Shown here piece after piece: positions 37,118-45,977 of a DNA stretch of 64,000 nucleotides. Source of the DNA: Paenibacillus monticola (GTDB lineage Bacteria; Bacillota; Bacilli; Paenibacillales; Paenibacillaceae); the NCBI RefSeq assembly GCF_009664975.1, contig NZ_WJXB01000002.1, positions 682,001 to 746,000 on the forward strand, given 5' to 3'. Made by a program: the position numbers and the translations under genes. Position 1 is the first letter of the stretch; every line of letters starts with the position of its first letter. The notes beneath the pieces are model-generated. The model had not been told where the DNA came from, did no database searches, and saw only the letters and a program-made list of their open reading frames with translations.

Positions 37118-38482
37118 TCACTTATTCGCATCCACAATTTTTTGTAGCCCTTGTTGTGCGTTCTTTATCGTCGTTTCCAAATCCTGTTGCTTAAGGATGT
37201 ACAATTCTGTTTCTTTAGTAAAAGCTTCTTCCAGTTCCCCTTGATAGGTAGGCGGAACACTAAGCGGTGCCGGGAGAGCATTCTTGATTACAAAAGCAAG
37301 AGAATCGGCATCAATTTTATCAGGGCTAAGGGCCGTTTCTTTGACGCTGGCGATGAATTTATCTACATCCTGCTTTTTCCATGCGGAGTATACATTTTGC
37401 ATTTGTTCACCTTCTGTAGAATACCAGCGAATGAAATCGTACGCCTCTTGCTGATGTTTAGTTTTATCCAGAATACCTACATAGTTGCCATTTGCAATAC
37501 TGACACCCGACGGTTGTCCACTTGCATTCGATGGCATCGGAGCGAACGCGGTCGTAAACGTAGCTGGGAACTCCTCCGAGCCGCCGGCTGAACCGATCAT
37601 CCAGTTCCCCGTAACGATCATCGCAGCATGTTGGGTGAAGTATTCTGAGCGGTAAGCAAGTTTCTGGGAAATCGTGTCGGCATAAGGTACCGCGATTTGA
37701 TCCTGTTCAGCTTTCGAACGCAGCTCCAGCGATTGCCGGATTTCGGGACTATCAATATTTACCGTACCCTCATTAACCAGATTATTGTTCTTCGCTTGGT
37801 TAATGAGCGCCAGTTCCCAGTACATTGCCCAAGTGTGAAAATAAGTGCCATACGTCTTGGAAGGTCCTGATCCGCTGGTCAGTTTCTTCGCATATTCGAG
37901 ATATTCTTCCCAAGTCCATTCGGTTGGAACCGCTAACCCGGCCGCATCCAGCTTATCTTTATTCAAGAGGACAAAATAATTCTCCAGCGTATCGGGGAGT
38001 GCATAGATATTGCCGTCTATAGTAGGATCTATCGAATATTCGTCTGACAAGGTAATGCCTTCTTTAGCGATCAGGTCATTCAGGGGAGTCATCAGGCCGA
38101 GTCCAGCGCGCTGCGAGTAATCCGTTGCTCCAGGCATAAATGCCACATCCAGATCTTCGCCGGAAGCGACAAGCAGATCCAGCTTCTTCATCCCCGCCAC
38201 CGAATCACCGCTGTCAGAGAGTTCAACATACTCTAGTGTGACGTTTGGATGCTGTGCTTCATAGGCCTCCAAAATGGGTGTAATATCCGCCTCTGGTGAC
38301 CAATGTGCCACCTTGATTGTCACGGGTTCTGCAGTAGCTGGAGATTCTCCAGTCGCCTCTGGTTCGCTACTAGCGCTGCTATTGGGGGAAGCATTATTGG
38401 TATTGGATGCCGAATTTCCACAGCCTGCCAAGACGACAAGAAGCACGCTAATCAATACGAGCATAAACATATTCTTCTTCAT
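37118..38482 (-). CDS. Sugar-binding lipoprotein of an ABC importer (family 1 solute-binding)
   Basis: A 454-residue extracellular lipoprotein. The signal ends in the lipobox LAGC (about residue 21), giving a lipid-anchored Cys and a Ser/Asn/Glu-rich linker. The mature part has the family 1 sugar-binding layout (PVTIKVAHWSPEADITPILEAYEAQHPNVTLEYVELSD, EWTWEEYLEYAKKL, AMIVTGNWMIGSAGG, YDFIRWYSTEGEQMQ). By context it binds N-acetylglucosamine oligosaccharides, though the ligand is not readable. ATG 38482 is preferred behind AAGGGG. The two permease genes lie upstream on the same strand, the kinase downstream. Confidence 0.92.
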   Translation of the reverse strand: MKKNMFMLVLISVLLVVLAGCGNSASNTNNASPNSSASSEPEATGESPATAEPVTIKVAHWSPEADITPILEAYEAQHPNVTLEYVELSDSGDSVAGMKKLDLLVASGEDLDVAFMPGATDYSQRAGLGLMTPLNDLIAKEGITLSDEYSIDPTIDGNIYALPDTLENYFVLLNKDKLDAAGLAVPTEWTWEEYLEYAKKLTSGSGPSKTYGTYFHTWAMYWELALINQAKNNNLVNEGTVNIDSPEIRQSLELRSKAEQDQIAVPYADTISQKLAYRSEYFTQHAAMIVTGNWMIGSAGGSEEFPATFTTAFAPMPSNASGQPSGVSIANGNYVGILDKTKHQQEAYDFIRWYSTEGEQMQNVYSAWKKQDVDKFIASVKETALSPDKIDADSLAFVIKNALPAPLSVPPTYQGELEEAFTKETELYILKQQDLETTIKNAQQGLQKIVDANK

Positions 38483-38600
38483 TAATAACACCCCTTATAG
38501 TTGATATTCTCCCATGCTAAAGCTGCGACCCTACAGTTCACCTTCTTCTCCTCATTATATACTTCGGCTTACCGGGCATTTGGACTACAACATCTCTTCA

Positions 38601-39437
38601 TCATCCCTTCACCCCCCCCATGGCTATTCCATCGATGACTTGCTTCTGACCCACAATAAATATAATCAGCAGCGGTACGATGGCGGAGACAGAAGCAGCC
38701 ATAATTAGGGAATAAAAGGCTCCATTGCGATCTGCAAAAGCATTCATTCCAAGCTGTAATGTGAATAGGGATTTACTGTTTAGAAATACCAGCGGCGTCT
38801 GAAAGTCATTCCAGGTCCAGATGAACCGCAAAATGGCATAGGTAGCGATGGCTGGACGAACGAGCGGAAGCAGGATTGAGGTGAAGATCCTGATGTGTCC
38901 TCCTCCATCGATCTGCGCGGATTCAATGTATTCATCAGATAGTGAAGCGAAGAATTGTCGAAGTAAAAAGGTACCCAGCACACTGAACCCACCGAGCAGG
39001 ATTAAGCCAAGGTGTGTATCATACAAGCCCGCCGAACGAAACATGATGAACAACGGCACCAAGGTCGCTTCCGAAGGAATCATGTAGGTGGCTAGTACAA
39101 TTGCGAACAGCGTATTACGGCCGCGAAAATGTATTTTGGTGAAACCGTAAGCTGCCATGCTGGATACAACTACCGATAAAAGTGTAGTTAACAAGGTTAC
39201 TTTAATCGAGTTCCAGTAATAGAGCGCAAAGTTCGCCTTCCCGAACCAGACGGATTCGTAATTGAAGCCAGCTCTCCAGGTTCTTGGAATCCACTCGATG
39301 GGATACTTGAATACATCAGTCTCTGGCTTGAATGAAGCAGAGAGCATCCAGAGAAACGGTAGTAGAAACACGACGCCGAGCAGCGCCATGATTATCGTAA
39401 TTATGGCTTTCACCCAATCGATTCGTCCAGTATTCAC
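38601..39437 (-). CDS. Carbohydrate ABC transporter permease, MalG type
   Basis: A polytopic permease of about 278 residues with six predicted membrane segments. The ATPase-docking EAA loop reads YIESAQIDGGGHIRIFTSILLPLVRP. It forms the pore with the MalF-type protein encoded 34 nt upstream. No ATPase gene is present, so it probably uses a shared MsmX-like subunit encoded elsewhere. The start is GTG 39437, which lies 6-7 nt after GGGGGG, in preference to the earlier in-frame TTG. Confidence 0.92.
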   Translation of the reverse strand: MNTGRIDWVKAIITIIMALLGVVFLLPFLWMLSASFKPETDVFKYPIEWIPRTWRAGFNYESVWFGKANFALYYWNSIKVTLLTTLLSVVVSSMAAYGFTKIHFRGRNTLFAIVLATYMIPSEATLVPLFIMFRSAGLYDTHLGLILLGGFSVLGTFLLRQFFASLSDEYIESAQIDGGGHIRIFTSILLPLVRPAIATYAILRFIWTWNDFQTPLVFLNSKSLFTLQLGMNAFADRNGAFYSLIMAASVSAIVPLLIIFIVGQKQVIDGIAMGGVKG

Positions 39438-39471
39438 CCTTGTCCCCCCTAACAATGTTGTAAGCTTAGGT

Positions 39472-40404
39472 TTAGTAATTCACCCAAAACTTCTGGCCGA
39501 TCCACTGTAACGCTGTAATGGCAAGCAAGCAGAGGAACAGGATCATGACCATGGATGAAGCATAGCCGGTCTGCAGATCGACAAAAGCTGTCTGGTACAT
39601 ATCGTAGACCACTACAGACGTTGAATGAGCAGGACCCCCGTCTGTCAGCACCTTAATCAGCGCAAAGGATTTGAAATTGCCGATAATGCCAGTCACTAGT
39701 AGAAAAAAAGTAGTGGGTGTCAGCAAGGGTAAGGTAATCGAGCGAAACTGCGCCCATTTGGAGGCGCCGTCTATGGTAGCGGCCTCATACAAATCGGCGG
39801 GGATATTCTTCAGCCCGGCGTTATAAATAATTAGAGAGACACCAAGATCAATCCAGATCATGAGCAGCATAACCGACGGAAGGGCAAAGTTAGGATCAGC
39901 CAGCCATTTCGGGGGGTTGTCCATGCCGAGCGCTGAGAGAAATCCATTGACGGGTCCATAAGAAGGATGAAATAAAACCTGCCATACAACAGCGACAGCC
40001 ACTACACTGGAAATCTGCGGCATAAAATAGATGACTTTGAAAGCACCCGGCGCATACACATGATTCGAAATAACAACGGCCAGCAGCAATGCTATCACCA
40101 TCCCGATCGGTACGGCCAACAGCATAATAAAGTTATTGCCAAGCGATTTTAGAAACACATCATCCTGAAATAAGGCACGAAAGTTATCCAGACCGATGAA
40201 TTTAATCTTATCGAACCCGGTCACGAAGGACCATTTGGTAAAGCTCAAAGTGAACGAGAAGATCATCGGTATTAAAGTGAAGATCATAACACCCAGCAAC
40301 ATAGGGCCAACAAACAAATACCCCATTCTCATTTCTTTCCTTCTTCTTTTTCTGCTAGGCTTCGTAACTTGAAGGGTCTTTGGTACAGCCAGCGTCATCT
40401 TCAA
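39472..40404 (-). CDS. Carbohydrate ABC transporter permease, MalF type
   Basis: A polytopic permease of about 310 residues: a basic cytoplasmic start (PSRKRRRKEMRMG), then six membrane segments. The EAA loop is YEAATIDGASKWAQFRSITLPLLTP. It is the first gene of the minus arm of the amino-sugar locus (MalF-type, MalG-type, binding protein, kinase, regulator, nagB). TTG 40404, 9 nt after GGGGGGG, is the best-spaced start; ATG 40398 is 6 nt further in. The longer frame runs back into the promoter and is unlikely to be used. Confidence 0.9.
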   Translation of the reverse strand: MKMTLAVPKTLQVTKPSRKRRRKEMRMGYLFVGPMLLGVMIFTLIPMIFSFTLSFTKWSFVTGFDKIKFIGLDNFRALFQDDVFLKSLGNNFIMLLAVPIGMVIALLLAVVISNHVYAPGAFKVIYFMPQISSVVAVAVVWQVLFHPSYGPVNGFLSALGMDNPPKWLADPNFALPSVMLLMIWIDLGVSLIIYNAGLKNIPADLYEAATIDGASKWAQFRSITLPLLTPTTFFLLVTGIIGNFKSFALIKVLTDGGPAHSTSVVVYDMYQTAFVDLQTGYASSMVMILFLCLLAITALQWIGQKFWVNY

Positions 40405-40441
40405 GGTTTCCGTCCCCCCCCTTTGTGTTATGTTAACTCTC

Positions 40442-40470
40442 ATTATAAGAAGCCTGACCTGTTTCCATAA
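40442..40470 (-). promoter_or_regulatory. Promoter of the amino-sugar import operon (weak -35)
   Basis: TATAAT at 40442-40447 on the minus strand lies 38 nt before the start. The -35 position (TTATGG) is poor, consistent with activation by the locus's YesN regulator. Confidence 0.45.
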
Positions 40471-40550
40471 GTCACATTTCTGACTCATTTTAGAAAAATT
40501 TTGACTATCTTAAATATAGGTAAAAAATGAAGCGATATTGCTCAAAATAG

Positions 40551-40580
40551 TTGATTTACAGTAAGGAAGCGCTTTGTTAT
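40551..40580 (+). promoter_or_regulatory. Promoter of the SIS-GH20-GNAT operon with an overlapping cre-like site
   Basis: TTGATT, 18 nt, TGTTAT. The spacer holds AGGAAGCGCTTTGT (40564-40577), which matches 10 of 14 bases of the ideal cre sequence TGAAAGCGCTTTCA, including the AAGCGCTTT core. CcpA binding there would block the promoter. Confidence 0.4.
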
Positions 40581-40650
40581 CTTCTAAGCATGAACCGTTG
40601 CCCTCTTATAGAGAGGAAAGGCGGTTACACATGAATTAGGAGGAATGACA

Positions 40651-41415
40651 GTGAACGCAAATTCTGACATCATGTCCGCTTATATGGATACTATCATTGA
40701 GCTCCTGAATGAAATCAAAAGTGAACCGCGGGAACGTCTGCACCAGATTGCCATCTTACTGGCAGATCATATCGCTGAGGACAAGCTGGTTTATCTATAT
40801 GGACCGGGCGGCCATTCCAACATGAATGCTACCGAGGTATTTTTCCGCGCTGGGGGCCTGATGCATATCAGTGCCATACTAGATGAAGGCACCATGATCT
40901 CTAATGGAGCTCTGCGATCCATGGCCATTGAAAGAACTCCTGGTTACGGAACGATCGTCATTGAAGATAATAAATTAGGCGAAGGGGATATTCTGATCAT
41001 TGCTAATGCCTATGGGATCAATACGGCTTGTATAGATGCTGCTGTGGAAGCTAAGCGGAGAGGCGTTACAACCATCGCTGTAACCTCTGTTGGCCATGCT
41101 GAGGCTACGCCTAAAGACCATATTGCCCGCCATCCCTCCGCCCAAAATCTGTATGAGGTCTGCGATTACTATTTAGACAGCAAGGTGAAGCCCGGCGATG
41201 CCGCGCTGCAGATAGATGGCATCGAACCAAAGATGGGCTCCACTTCCACCTTTGCCAATGCCTTTTTACTCAATTCCTTAATGATGACGACAGCAGCTTA
41301 TTTAGGAGAAAAAGGGATCGAGGTTCCGGTATGGCGCAGCGGAAATGCGCCGGGCGGAGATGAGTGGAACAACCGCTTCATTCAGCGTTTTAAAGGCCGG
41401 GTTCGCTGGTTGTAA
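40651..41415 (+). CDS. SIS-domain sugar-phosphate-binding protein
   Basis: A cytoplasmic protein of about 254 residues with a sugar-isomerase (SIS) domain. Visible are VYLYGPGGHSNMNATEVFFRAGGL (phosphosugar loop), GDILIIANAYGINTACIDAAVEAKRRGVTTIAVTSV and the acidic/His-rich middle. Relatives include UPF0309-type SIS proteins and lyase-like amino-sugar enzymes. The exact reaction is unknown, but the position before a hexosaminidase gene suggests processing of an amino-sugar phosphate. AGGAGG is 1 nt from ATG 40645 but 7 nt from GTG 40651, so GTG is chosen. Confidence 0.87.
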   Translation: MNANSDIMSAYMDTIIELLNEIKSEPRERLHQIAILLADHIAEDKLVYLYGPGGHSNMNATEVFFRAGGLMHISAILDEGTMISNGALRSMAIERTPGYGTIVIEDNKLGEGDILIIANAYGINTACIDAAVEAKRRGVTTIAVTSVGHAEATPKDHIARHPSAQNLYEVCDYYLDSKVKPGDAALQIDGIEPKMGSTSTFANAFLLNSLMMTTAAYLGEKGIEVPVWRSGNAPGGDEWNNRFIQRFKGRVRWL

Positions 41416-41430
41416 GAGAGGGAGGCGTCC

Positions 41431-43230
41431 ATGAATATTAATCTAATTCCCCAGCCGCAGTATGTGCAAACCCGAGAAACTGGGCTGATCACTGGTGTTC
41501 CAACATGGCAAGTTGAACTGCACACGCCTTCTGCTGACCTTCGCCTGTCTGCACTCTCTGCCTCGATCTTTGGCGAAGTAACGGAAACCGTCATTTCAGG
41601 TGACTGCTATGCACTGGTCTCCACTGGACTGCCCTTGAATCTGCGGATGGCACAACGTGTGCAAGGTCGTAATGACGGCTATGTACTGATTCTAGATAAA
41701 AGTCACTTGGAGATTTATGCCTTGTCTGCCTCAGGACTGTTCTATGGGTTGAAGACGCTGGAGCAGCTGCTGCGGAACGGAAACGGCAGCATTCCCGCAC
41801 TCACGATTATAGATTGGGCAGATCTGCGACTGCGCAGCGATTATCTGGATCTGCGTACGGTTTATCCTACTTTCGAGCTCATTCTGCAGTATGTAGCCGA
41901 ATTGTCTAGCTACAAGATCAATACACTAGTCGTTGAATATGAGGACAAGCTGCCTTTTAGGAAACTAAGTTTGCTGCGACATCCCGAGTTCGCCTTTACT
42001 GAAGTGGAACATCGGCTCCTTCTGCAGACAGCCTACGATAATTTCATAACTATTATCCCTAAGCAGCAGTCATTCGGTCACCTGGAATACATTCTGAAGC
42101 ATCCCGCCTACATCAGTTTGCGTGAAACCCCGGAGTCCGTAGCCGAACTGTGTCCGAACCGTGCAGGTTCCTTTGAGATGATGGCTGAAATTCTGGAGGA
42201 AGTGGCCTCATTTCATCCGGACAGTGAGTATCTTCACTTAGGCTGCGACGAGGTCTGGAGTCTCGGAACCTGTGCGGATTGCCGCCAATCGGGACTTACC
42301 CGTGAGGCCTCCTTCATCCGGTTCGTCAACCGTTTGGTCGAGAAGACGGTCAGTCTCGGCAAAAAACCGATGATCTGGCATGATATGCTGATGCACGCCA
42401 CGGTCGAAGAAATTGCCGCACTGGACAAAAGGGTGCTTGTCGTCGTATGGATCTATGGTGGGCACCGGATGAAAGCAGATGCCCGGCAGATCCTCCATAA
42501 GCTGCAGGATGCCGGTATTGAAATTATGGGTGCCTCCTCCGTCCGTTGCTGGGACGATAACGGTGATCAGAACTATCCGGTTATTCACAACCGGATTAAC
42601 AATATTCTAGACTGGGTTGAACTGGTCCAATCGGAGCAACTCTATGGAATTATCCATACGAATTGGGCCTGTCCTTTTTCACTAGGCAGTCCGTACGGCT
42701 TATTTGAGACCTCGCGGTATCCGGCCTTTTTCGCCGCTGATCATAGCTGGAATTTCCATGCGGATACCCATTCTTTTCTGGAACGGTTCTTAGGCCAATT
42801 CCATGGCGTACTTATAGAGGAATTGCCACTTGAAGAGTGGAATGATTATGTAGTAACCGATTATTATCAATTGATTCCGCAGATTCTGCCCTCCATTACA
42901 CAGAACCGTCTGACTGCTGAACTGATTGATGCCATGATTCAATTTGAAATTCCCGCACAGCGCCGTTCCCCGCTCCAGACCTTTCTGTTCCGTGGAGTGC
43001 TGTCGCCGGATAGTGAGGAAGTATTTACTTTTCTGCGGGATAAGTATAAGAGCGGGTATGGGGACTTAATGAAGGCCAAACAAAACATGCAGACTGTACT
43101 TGCAAAGCTACTTCCCCCGAGTATGACCGAACTATTTATCATGTCGAGATTTTATCGACCAGAGTTATTTGAAGCTAATCTGCGTGAAATCATTACAGAC
43201 CTTGCCATTCTAGATACGGAAACGGGGTAA
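41431..43230 (+). CDS. Glycoside hydrolase family 20, beta-N-acetylhexosaminidase (cytoplasmic)
   Basis: A 599-residue GH20 enzyme releasing terminal beta-linked GlcNAc or GalNAc. The GH20b-like N-terminal domain (about 1-125) precedes a TIM barrel. Substrate-assisted catalysis uses D273-E274 (HLGCDEVWSLG), and W residues line the pocket (MIWHDML, HTNWACPF). The C-terminal 150 residues are helical. There is no signal peptide, so oligosaccharides must be imported first, which fits the divergent ABC genes. GGGAGG precedes ATG 41431, 16 nt after the SIS stop. The divergent-import layout supports a GlcNAc-oligosaccharide substrate. Confidence 0.92.
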   Translation: MNINLIPQPQYVQTRETGLITGVPTWQVELHTPSADLRLSALSASIFGEVTETVISGDCYALVSTGLPLNLRMAQRVQGRNDGYVLILDKSHLEIYALSASGLFYGLKTLEQLLRNGNGSIPALTIIDWADLRLRSDYLDLRTVYPTFELILQYVAELSSYKINTLVVEYEDKLPFRKLSLLRHPEFAFTEVEHRLLLQTAYDNFITIIPKQQSFGHLEYILKHPAYISLRETPESVAELCPNRAGSFEMMAEILEEVASFHPDSEYLHLGCDEVWSLGTCADCRQSGLTREASFIRFVNRLVEKTVSLGKKPMIWHDMLMHATVEEIAALDKRVLVVVWIYGGHRMKADARQILHKLQDAGIEIMGASSVRCWDDNGDQNYPVIHNRINNILDWVELVQSEQLYGIIHTNWACPFSLGSPYGLFETSRYPAFFAADHSWNFHADTHSFLERFLGQFHGVLIEELPLEEWNDYVVTDYYQLIPQILPSITQNRLTAELIDAMIQFEIPAQRRSPLQTFLFRGVLSPDSEEVFTFLRDKYKSGYGDLMKAKQNMQTVLAKLLPPSMTELFIMSRFYRPELFEANLREIITDLAILDTETG

Positions 43231-43234
43231 TATC

Positions 43235-43714
43235 ATGCCTGACATGCTCGTCAAGCTGTATAATCTGCCAGAGAAACAGAAACTGCTAAACAAACTGCAA
43301 ACTCAGGGTATTAGGATTAAACGCGCCATGACTGCGGATAAACACAGCATCGTTGAATTTGTGGGCACTCATTTCAGCGAAAATTGGCGTAATGAATGTG
43401 AGTGCGCCTTTTCCCAGCTACCAGTCAACTGCTATATCGCCGTGAAGGACAAACAGGTCATAGGTTTCGCTTGTCACGACGTTGTGGTTAAGAATTTTTT
43501 TGGGCCGACTGGTGTTCTCCAGGAATACCGCGGTCTTGGCATTGGCAAAGCGCTGCTGCTGGAATGTTTGTATACGATGCATGAGGATGGTTATGGCTAT
43601 TGCATAATTGGTTGGGTCGAAGAAGCGCTCCCCTTCTATGAGAAAACAGTGGGGGCCATCGTCATCGCGGATTCGTTTCCCGGTGCCTTTCAAGATATGA
43701 TTGGTTTGGAATAG
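43235..43714 (+). CDS. GNAT family N-acetyltransferase
   Basis: A 159-residue GNAT enzyme. The acetyl-CoA loop is QEYRGLGIGKALLLECL (about 92-108), after CYIAVKDKQVIGFACHDV. The ATG lies 4 nt after the hexosaminidase stop, so translation is probably coupled and it belongs to the amino-sugar operon. Acetylation of glucosamine or a peptide-linked amine is plausible from context but not shown. A strong terminator follows. Confidence 0.85.
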   Translation: MPDMLVKLYNLPEKQKLLNKLQTQGIRIKRAMTADKHSIVEFVGTHFSENWRNECECAFSQLPVNCYIAVKDKQVIGFACHDVVVKNFFGPTGVLQEYRGLGIGKALLLECLYTMHEDGYGYCIIGWVEEALPFYEKTVGAIVIADSFPGAFQDMIGLE

Positions 43715-43785
43715 CGAAGCAATTACACAAGGATTTCACGGCAAATAGGGTGTCTCGTCAGCCATGCTGTGACCCCTAGAATAGA

Positions 43786-43832
43786 AACAGCGGTAGCCAT
43801 GAGAAAAAAATTCCATGGCTGCCGCTGTTTTA
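43786..43832 (+). terminator. Terminator of the SIS-GH20-GNAT operon
   Basis: A 16-bp stem (one G-T pair) at 43786-43801 with 43814-43829 is followed by TTTTATTT. Confidence 0.85.
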
Positions 43833-43894
43833 TTTAATTGAATAAGAGCTATATAAATTCCGATTAATTTTCGGACCAATCAGTACGAATATAT

Positions 43895-43923
43895 TTGACT
43901 ATTCAGTCCGGAATAGGTATAGT
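43895..43923 (+). promoter_or_regulatory. Sigma-A promoter of the NTF2/NmrA operon
   Basis: TTGACT, 17 nt, TATAGT. The spacer holds CAGTCCGGAAT and a near copy, CAGTACGAAT, sits just upstream of the -35. CGGAC upstream and GTCCG in the spacer are inverted. These are candidate sites for the TetR protein encoded at 45313. Confidence 0.6.
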
Positions 43924-43988
43924 TGGTCTTATACCTTTCGCCTTTTCTCTAAAGAAGTCTATTCTACCAAAGAAAGCGAGGCATCTGA

Positions 43989-44387
43989 ATGAGTGCTATG
44001 TCTTCCGAACAAGCCGAACAAATCATACAACTTTTCTTAAACCGTTTTATTCGTAAAGATTATGCTGCAATGCTGGATTTGTTTGATGAGGATGTAATTT
44101 TTGAATTTCCCTATGTCCCAAATCCATCCCCAAAACAATTAGAAGGCAAAACTGCGCTACAGCAGCATCTTCAAATGTTGGATAAAATACTTGCGATTAC
44201 TTCTTTCACAACACCGATTGTGAATGTGTCAGCTGACTCTCCGGTGTTCTTTGCACAGTTCGAAGGAAGCGGCATACTCCTTGCGGATGGTAAGACCTAT
44301 GAACAGCAATATATTTCTGTCGTAGAGCTTAGAGACGACAAGATTGTGCGGTATCAGGACTATTGGAATCCGTTAGCCATGATGTAA
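43989..44387 (+). CDS. NTF2/SnoaL-like protein
   Basis: A 132-residue cone-shaped fold protein of the nuclear-transport-factor-2/SnoaL superfamily, seen from the N-terminal helix EQIIQLFLNRFIRKDYAAMLDLFDEDVIFEFPY and the C-terminal strand KIVRYQDYWNPLAMM. Members are small-molecule isomerases, hydrolases or binding proteins. No catalytic assignment is possible. It is the first gene of an operon with the NmrA-like gene 27 nt downstream, and a TetR gene converges beyond that. GAGG lies 8 nt before the ATG. Confidence 0.85.
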   Translation: MSAMSSEQAEQIIQLFLNRFIRKDYAAMLDLFDEDVIFEFPYVPNPSPKQLEGKTALQQHLQMLDKILAITSFTTPIVNVSADSPVFFAQFEGSGILLADGKTYEQQYISVVELRDDKIVRYQDYWNPLAMM

Positions 44388-44414
44388 TCCATTAATTATA
44401 GAGGAGCTGTTCTC

Positions 44415-45290
44415 ATGTATACCGAACCATCAACTCGCATTCTGCTCACCGGAGGACAAGGAAAAACTTCCTCCCGTATCGCGCAACTGCTAATAAGCCA
44501 AGACTATTCTCTCCGAAGTGCAGGACGTAGCCCATCCAAGATGAATGAAGCACAGGCTGACCATGTACTCTTTGACTGGTATGATGACTCCACCCATGAC
44601 ACGGCTTTGCACAACATTAGCGCAATTTATCTCGTTGCCCCGACTGATATACATCCCGAAGAAGTCATGATTCCCTTCATTCGTAGAGCACTGGACGAGT
44701 CCATTCGCCGATTCGTTCTGCTGTCCAGCGCATCGGTGTCAGAGCATGGACCGATTTTCGGCCCCGTACATCAGTACCTGCAGGAGCACGCGCCTGAATG
44801 GGCCGTGCTGCGTCCTTCTTATTTTATGCAAAATTTCACCGAAGGCGGACATGGGCATACCCTGCGTCAGCAAGGGCAATTCTTTACATCTACCGGTGAC
44901 GGCAAAGTAGGCTTCGTGGATGCAGAAGACATTTCCGCGGTCGGCTTTCATGCGCTGACCGACAAAGCACCGCACAACAGGGAGCATATTATAACCGGAC
45001 CTCAATCCCTTAGTTATGCTGAAGTAGCCGCATTGATCCACAAGCTTACCGGCTTAACCGTAGAGCATCTCTCCATTACGGAAGAACAACTGGTGCAGGC
45101 GCTGACTGCTGCAGGTGTACCTGTACCCTATGCAGCTTTCTTGGCGGAGTTGGATCACCGTATCCACGTGGAAGGATCAGAAGACCAGGTTACAGACACT
45201 GTGCTGCGTATAACCGGACGAGAGCCACGTTCACTTGAGGATTTCATTCAGGACAATAGGAACTGGTTCCAGCCAAGCCTTATTTCATAA
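44415..45290 (+). CDS. NmrA-like NAD(P)-binding protein (atypical SDR)
   Basis: A 291-residue Rossmann protein of the NmrA/HSCARG group. The dinucleotide loop is ILLTGGQGKTSSRIAQLL, with ISAIYLVAPTDIHPE, FVLLSSASVSEHG and WAVLRPSYFMQNF matching the family. Bacterial relatives reduce quinones or sense NAD(P)H levels. The Tyr-Lys active site of classical SDRs is not clear. It is paired with the NTF2-like gene as a probable stress or detoxification operon, converging on the TetR gene with 22 nt between stops. An AGGAG element precedes ATG 44415. Confidence 0.88.
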   Translation: MYTEPSTRILLTGGQGKTSSRIAQLLISQDYSLRSAGRSPSKMNEAQADHVLFDWYDDSTHDTALHNISAIYLVAPTDIHPEEVMIPFIRRALDESIRRFVLLSSASVSEHGPIFGPVHQYLQEHAPEWAVLRPSYFMQNFTEGGHGHTLRQQGQFFTSTGDGKVGFVDAEDISAVGFHALTDKAPHNREHIITGPQSLSYAEVAALIHKLTGLTVEHLSITEEQLVQALTAAGVPVPYAAFLAELDHRIHVEGSEDQVTDTVLRITGREPRSLEDFIQDNRNWFQPSLIS

Positions 45291-45312
45291 GCAACTATTT
45301 GGACAACTACTA

Positions 45313-45912
45313 TTAGGATTTCCCTTCACTCGACTTCATAACGGATAGCACAATCTGCATGATGCTGAATAGTTTCTGTTCATCCATTCCCAGCTTCGCC
45401 GCAAAGACCAAGGCTATACGCTCATGCGCCAGAAACCGGGACAGGTCTCTGATATTCACTTCCTGGCTTAGTTCACCCTGTTCCATCCCAATTTCCAGCA
45501 TCGTATAAAAGGCCTGCTCCACCTGTTCGGTATTCGCGTGCATGTAGGCGGCTAACTCCTCATCGTGAGTCGCCTGCTCAATTGCACTGCTGATGATAAA
45601 ACACTCTTGGCGTAAGTCAGGATCTGCGAGTACCCTGATCATCGTGGTAAACGCCTGCTCTACTTTCTCAGTGACCGTTCCTGGCTGATCCATCAATTCC
45701 TGCAGGTCGCAATTTTTTCGATCCATATAGTATTTTACTGCCGTAAGGAATAAATCACGCTTAGTTCCGTATGTGTCATATATACTCTGGCGGGCAATAC
45801 CCAGCCCAGTTATTAAGTCCGGAAGCGTGGCTCCTTCATAGCCCCGGCTCCCAAAGACACTCATAGCTTTATGCAATACTTCATTCGTATCAAATGCTTT
45901 TGTTCTTGCCAC
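45313..45912 (-). CDS. TetR-family transcriptional repressor
   Basis: A 199-residue repressor. The N-terminal helix-turn-helix (about 5-50) reads ATLPDLITGLGIARQSIYDTYGTKRDLFLTAVKYY, and the all-helical C-terminal domain forms the ligand pocket and dimer interface. The likely target is the convergent NTF2/NmrA operon. The start is GTG 45912, with AAGGGG 8 nt upstream. It lies next to the deleted MFS gene but is separate from the second, broken TetR reading frame at 46966-47040. Confidence 0.9.
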   Translation of the reverse strand: MARTKAFDTNEVLHKAMSVFGSRGYEGATLPDLITGLGIARQSIYDTYGTKRDLFLTAVKYYMDRKNCDLQELMDQPGTVTEKVEQAFTTMIRVLADPDLRQECFIISSAIEQATHDEELAAYMHANTEQVEQAFYTMLEIGMEQGELSQEVNIRDLSRFLAHERIALVFAAKLGMDEQKLFSIMQIVLSVMKSSEGKS

Positions 45913-45935
45913 CCTCAGCGCCCCTTTTTATATTT

Positions 45936-45964
45936 ATCATAGGACAAATAACGGAGAGCTGCAA
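45936..45964 (-). promoter_or_regulatory. Sigma-A promoter of the TetR gene
   Basis: Minus strand reads TTGCAG, 17 nt, TATGAT, 24 nt before the GTG start. Confidence 0.5.
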
Positions 45965-45977
45965 CGACAGTAGAAAT

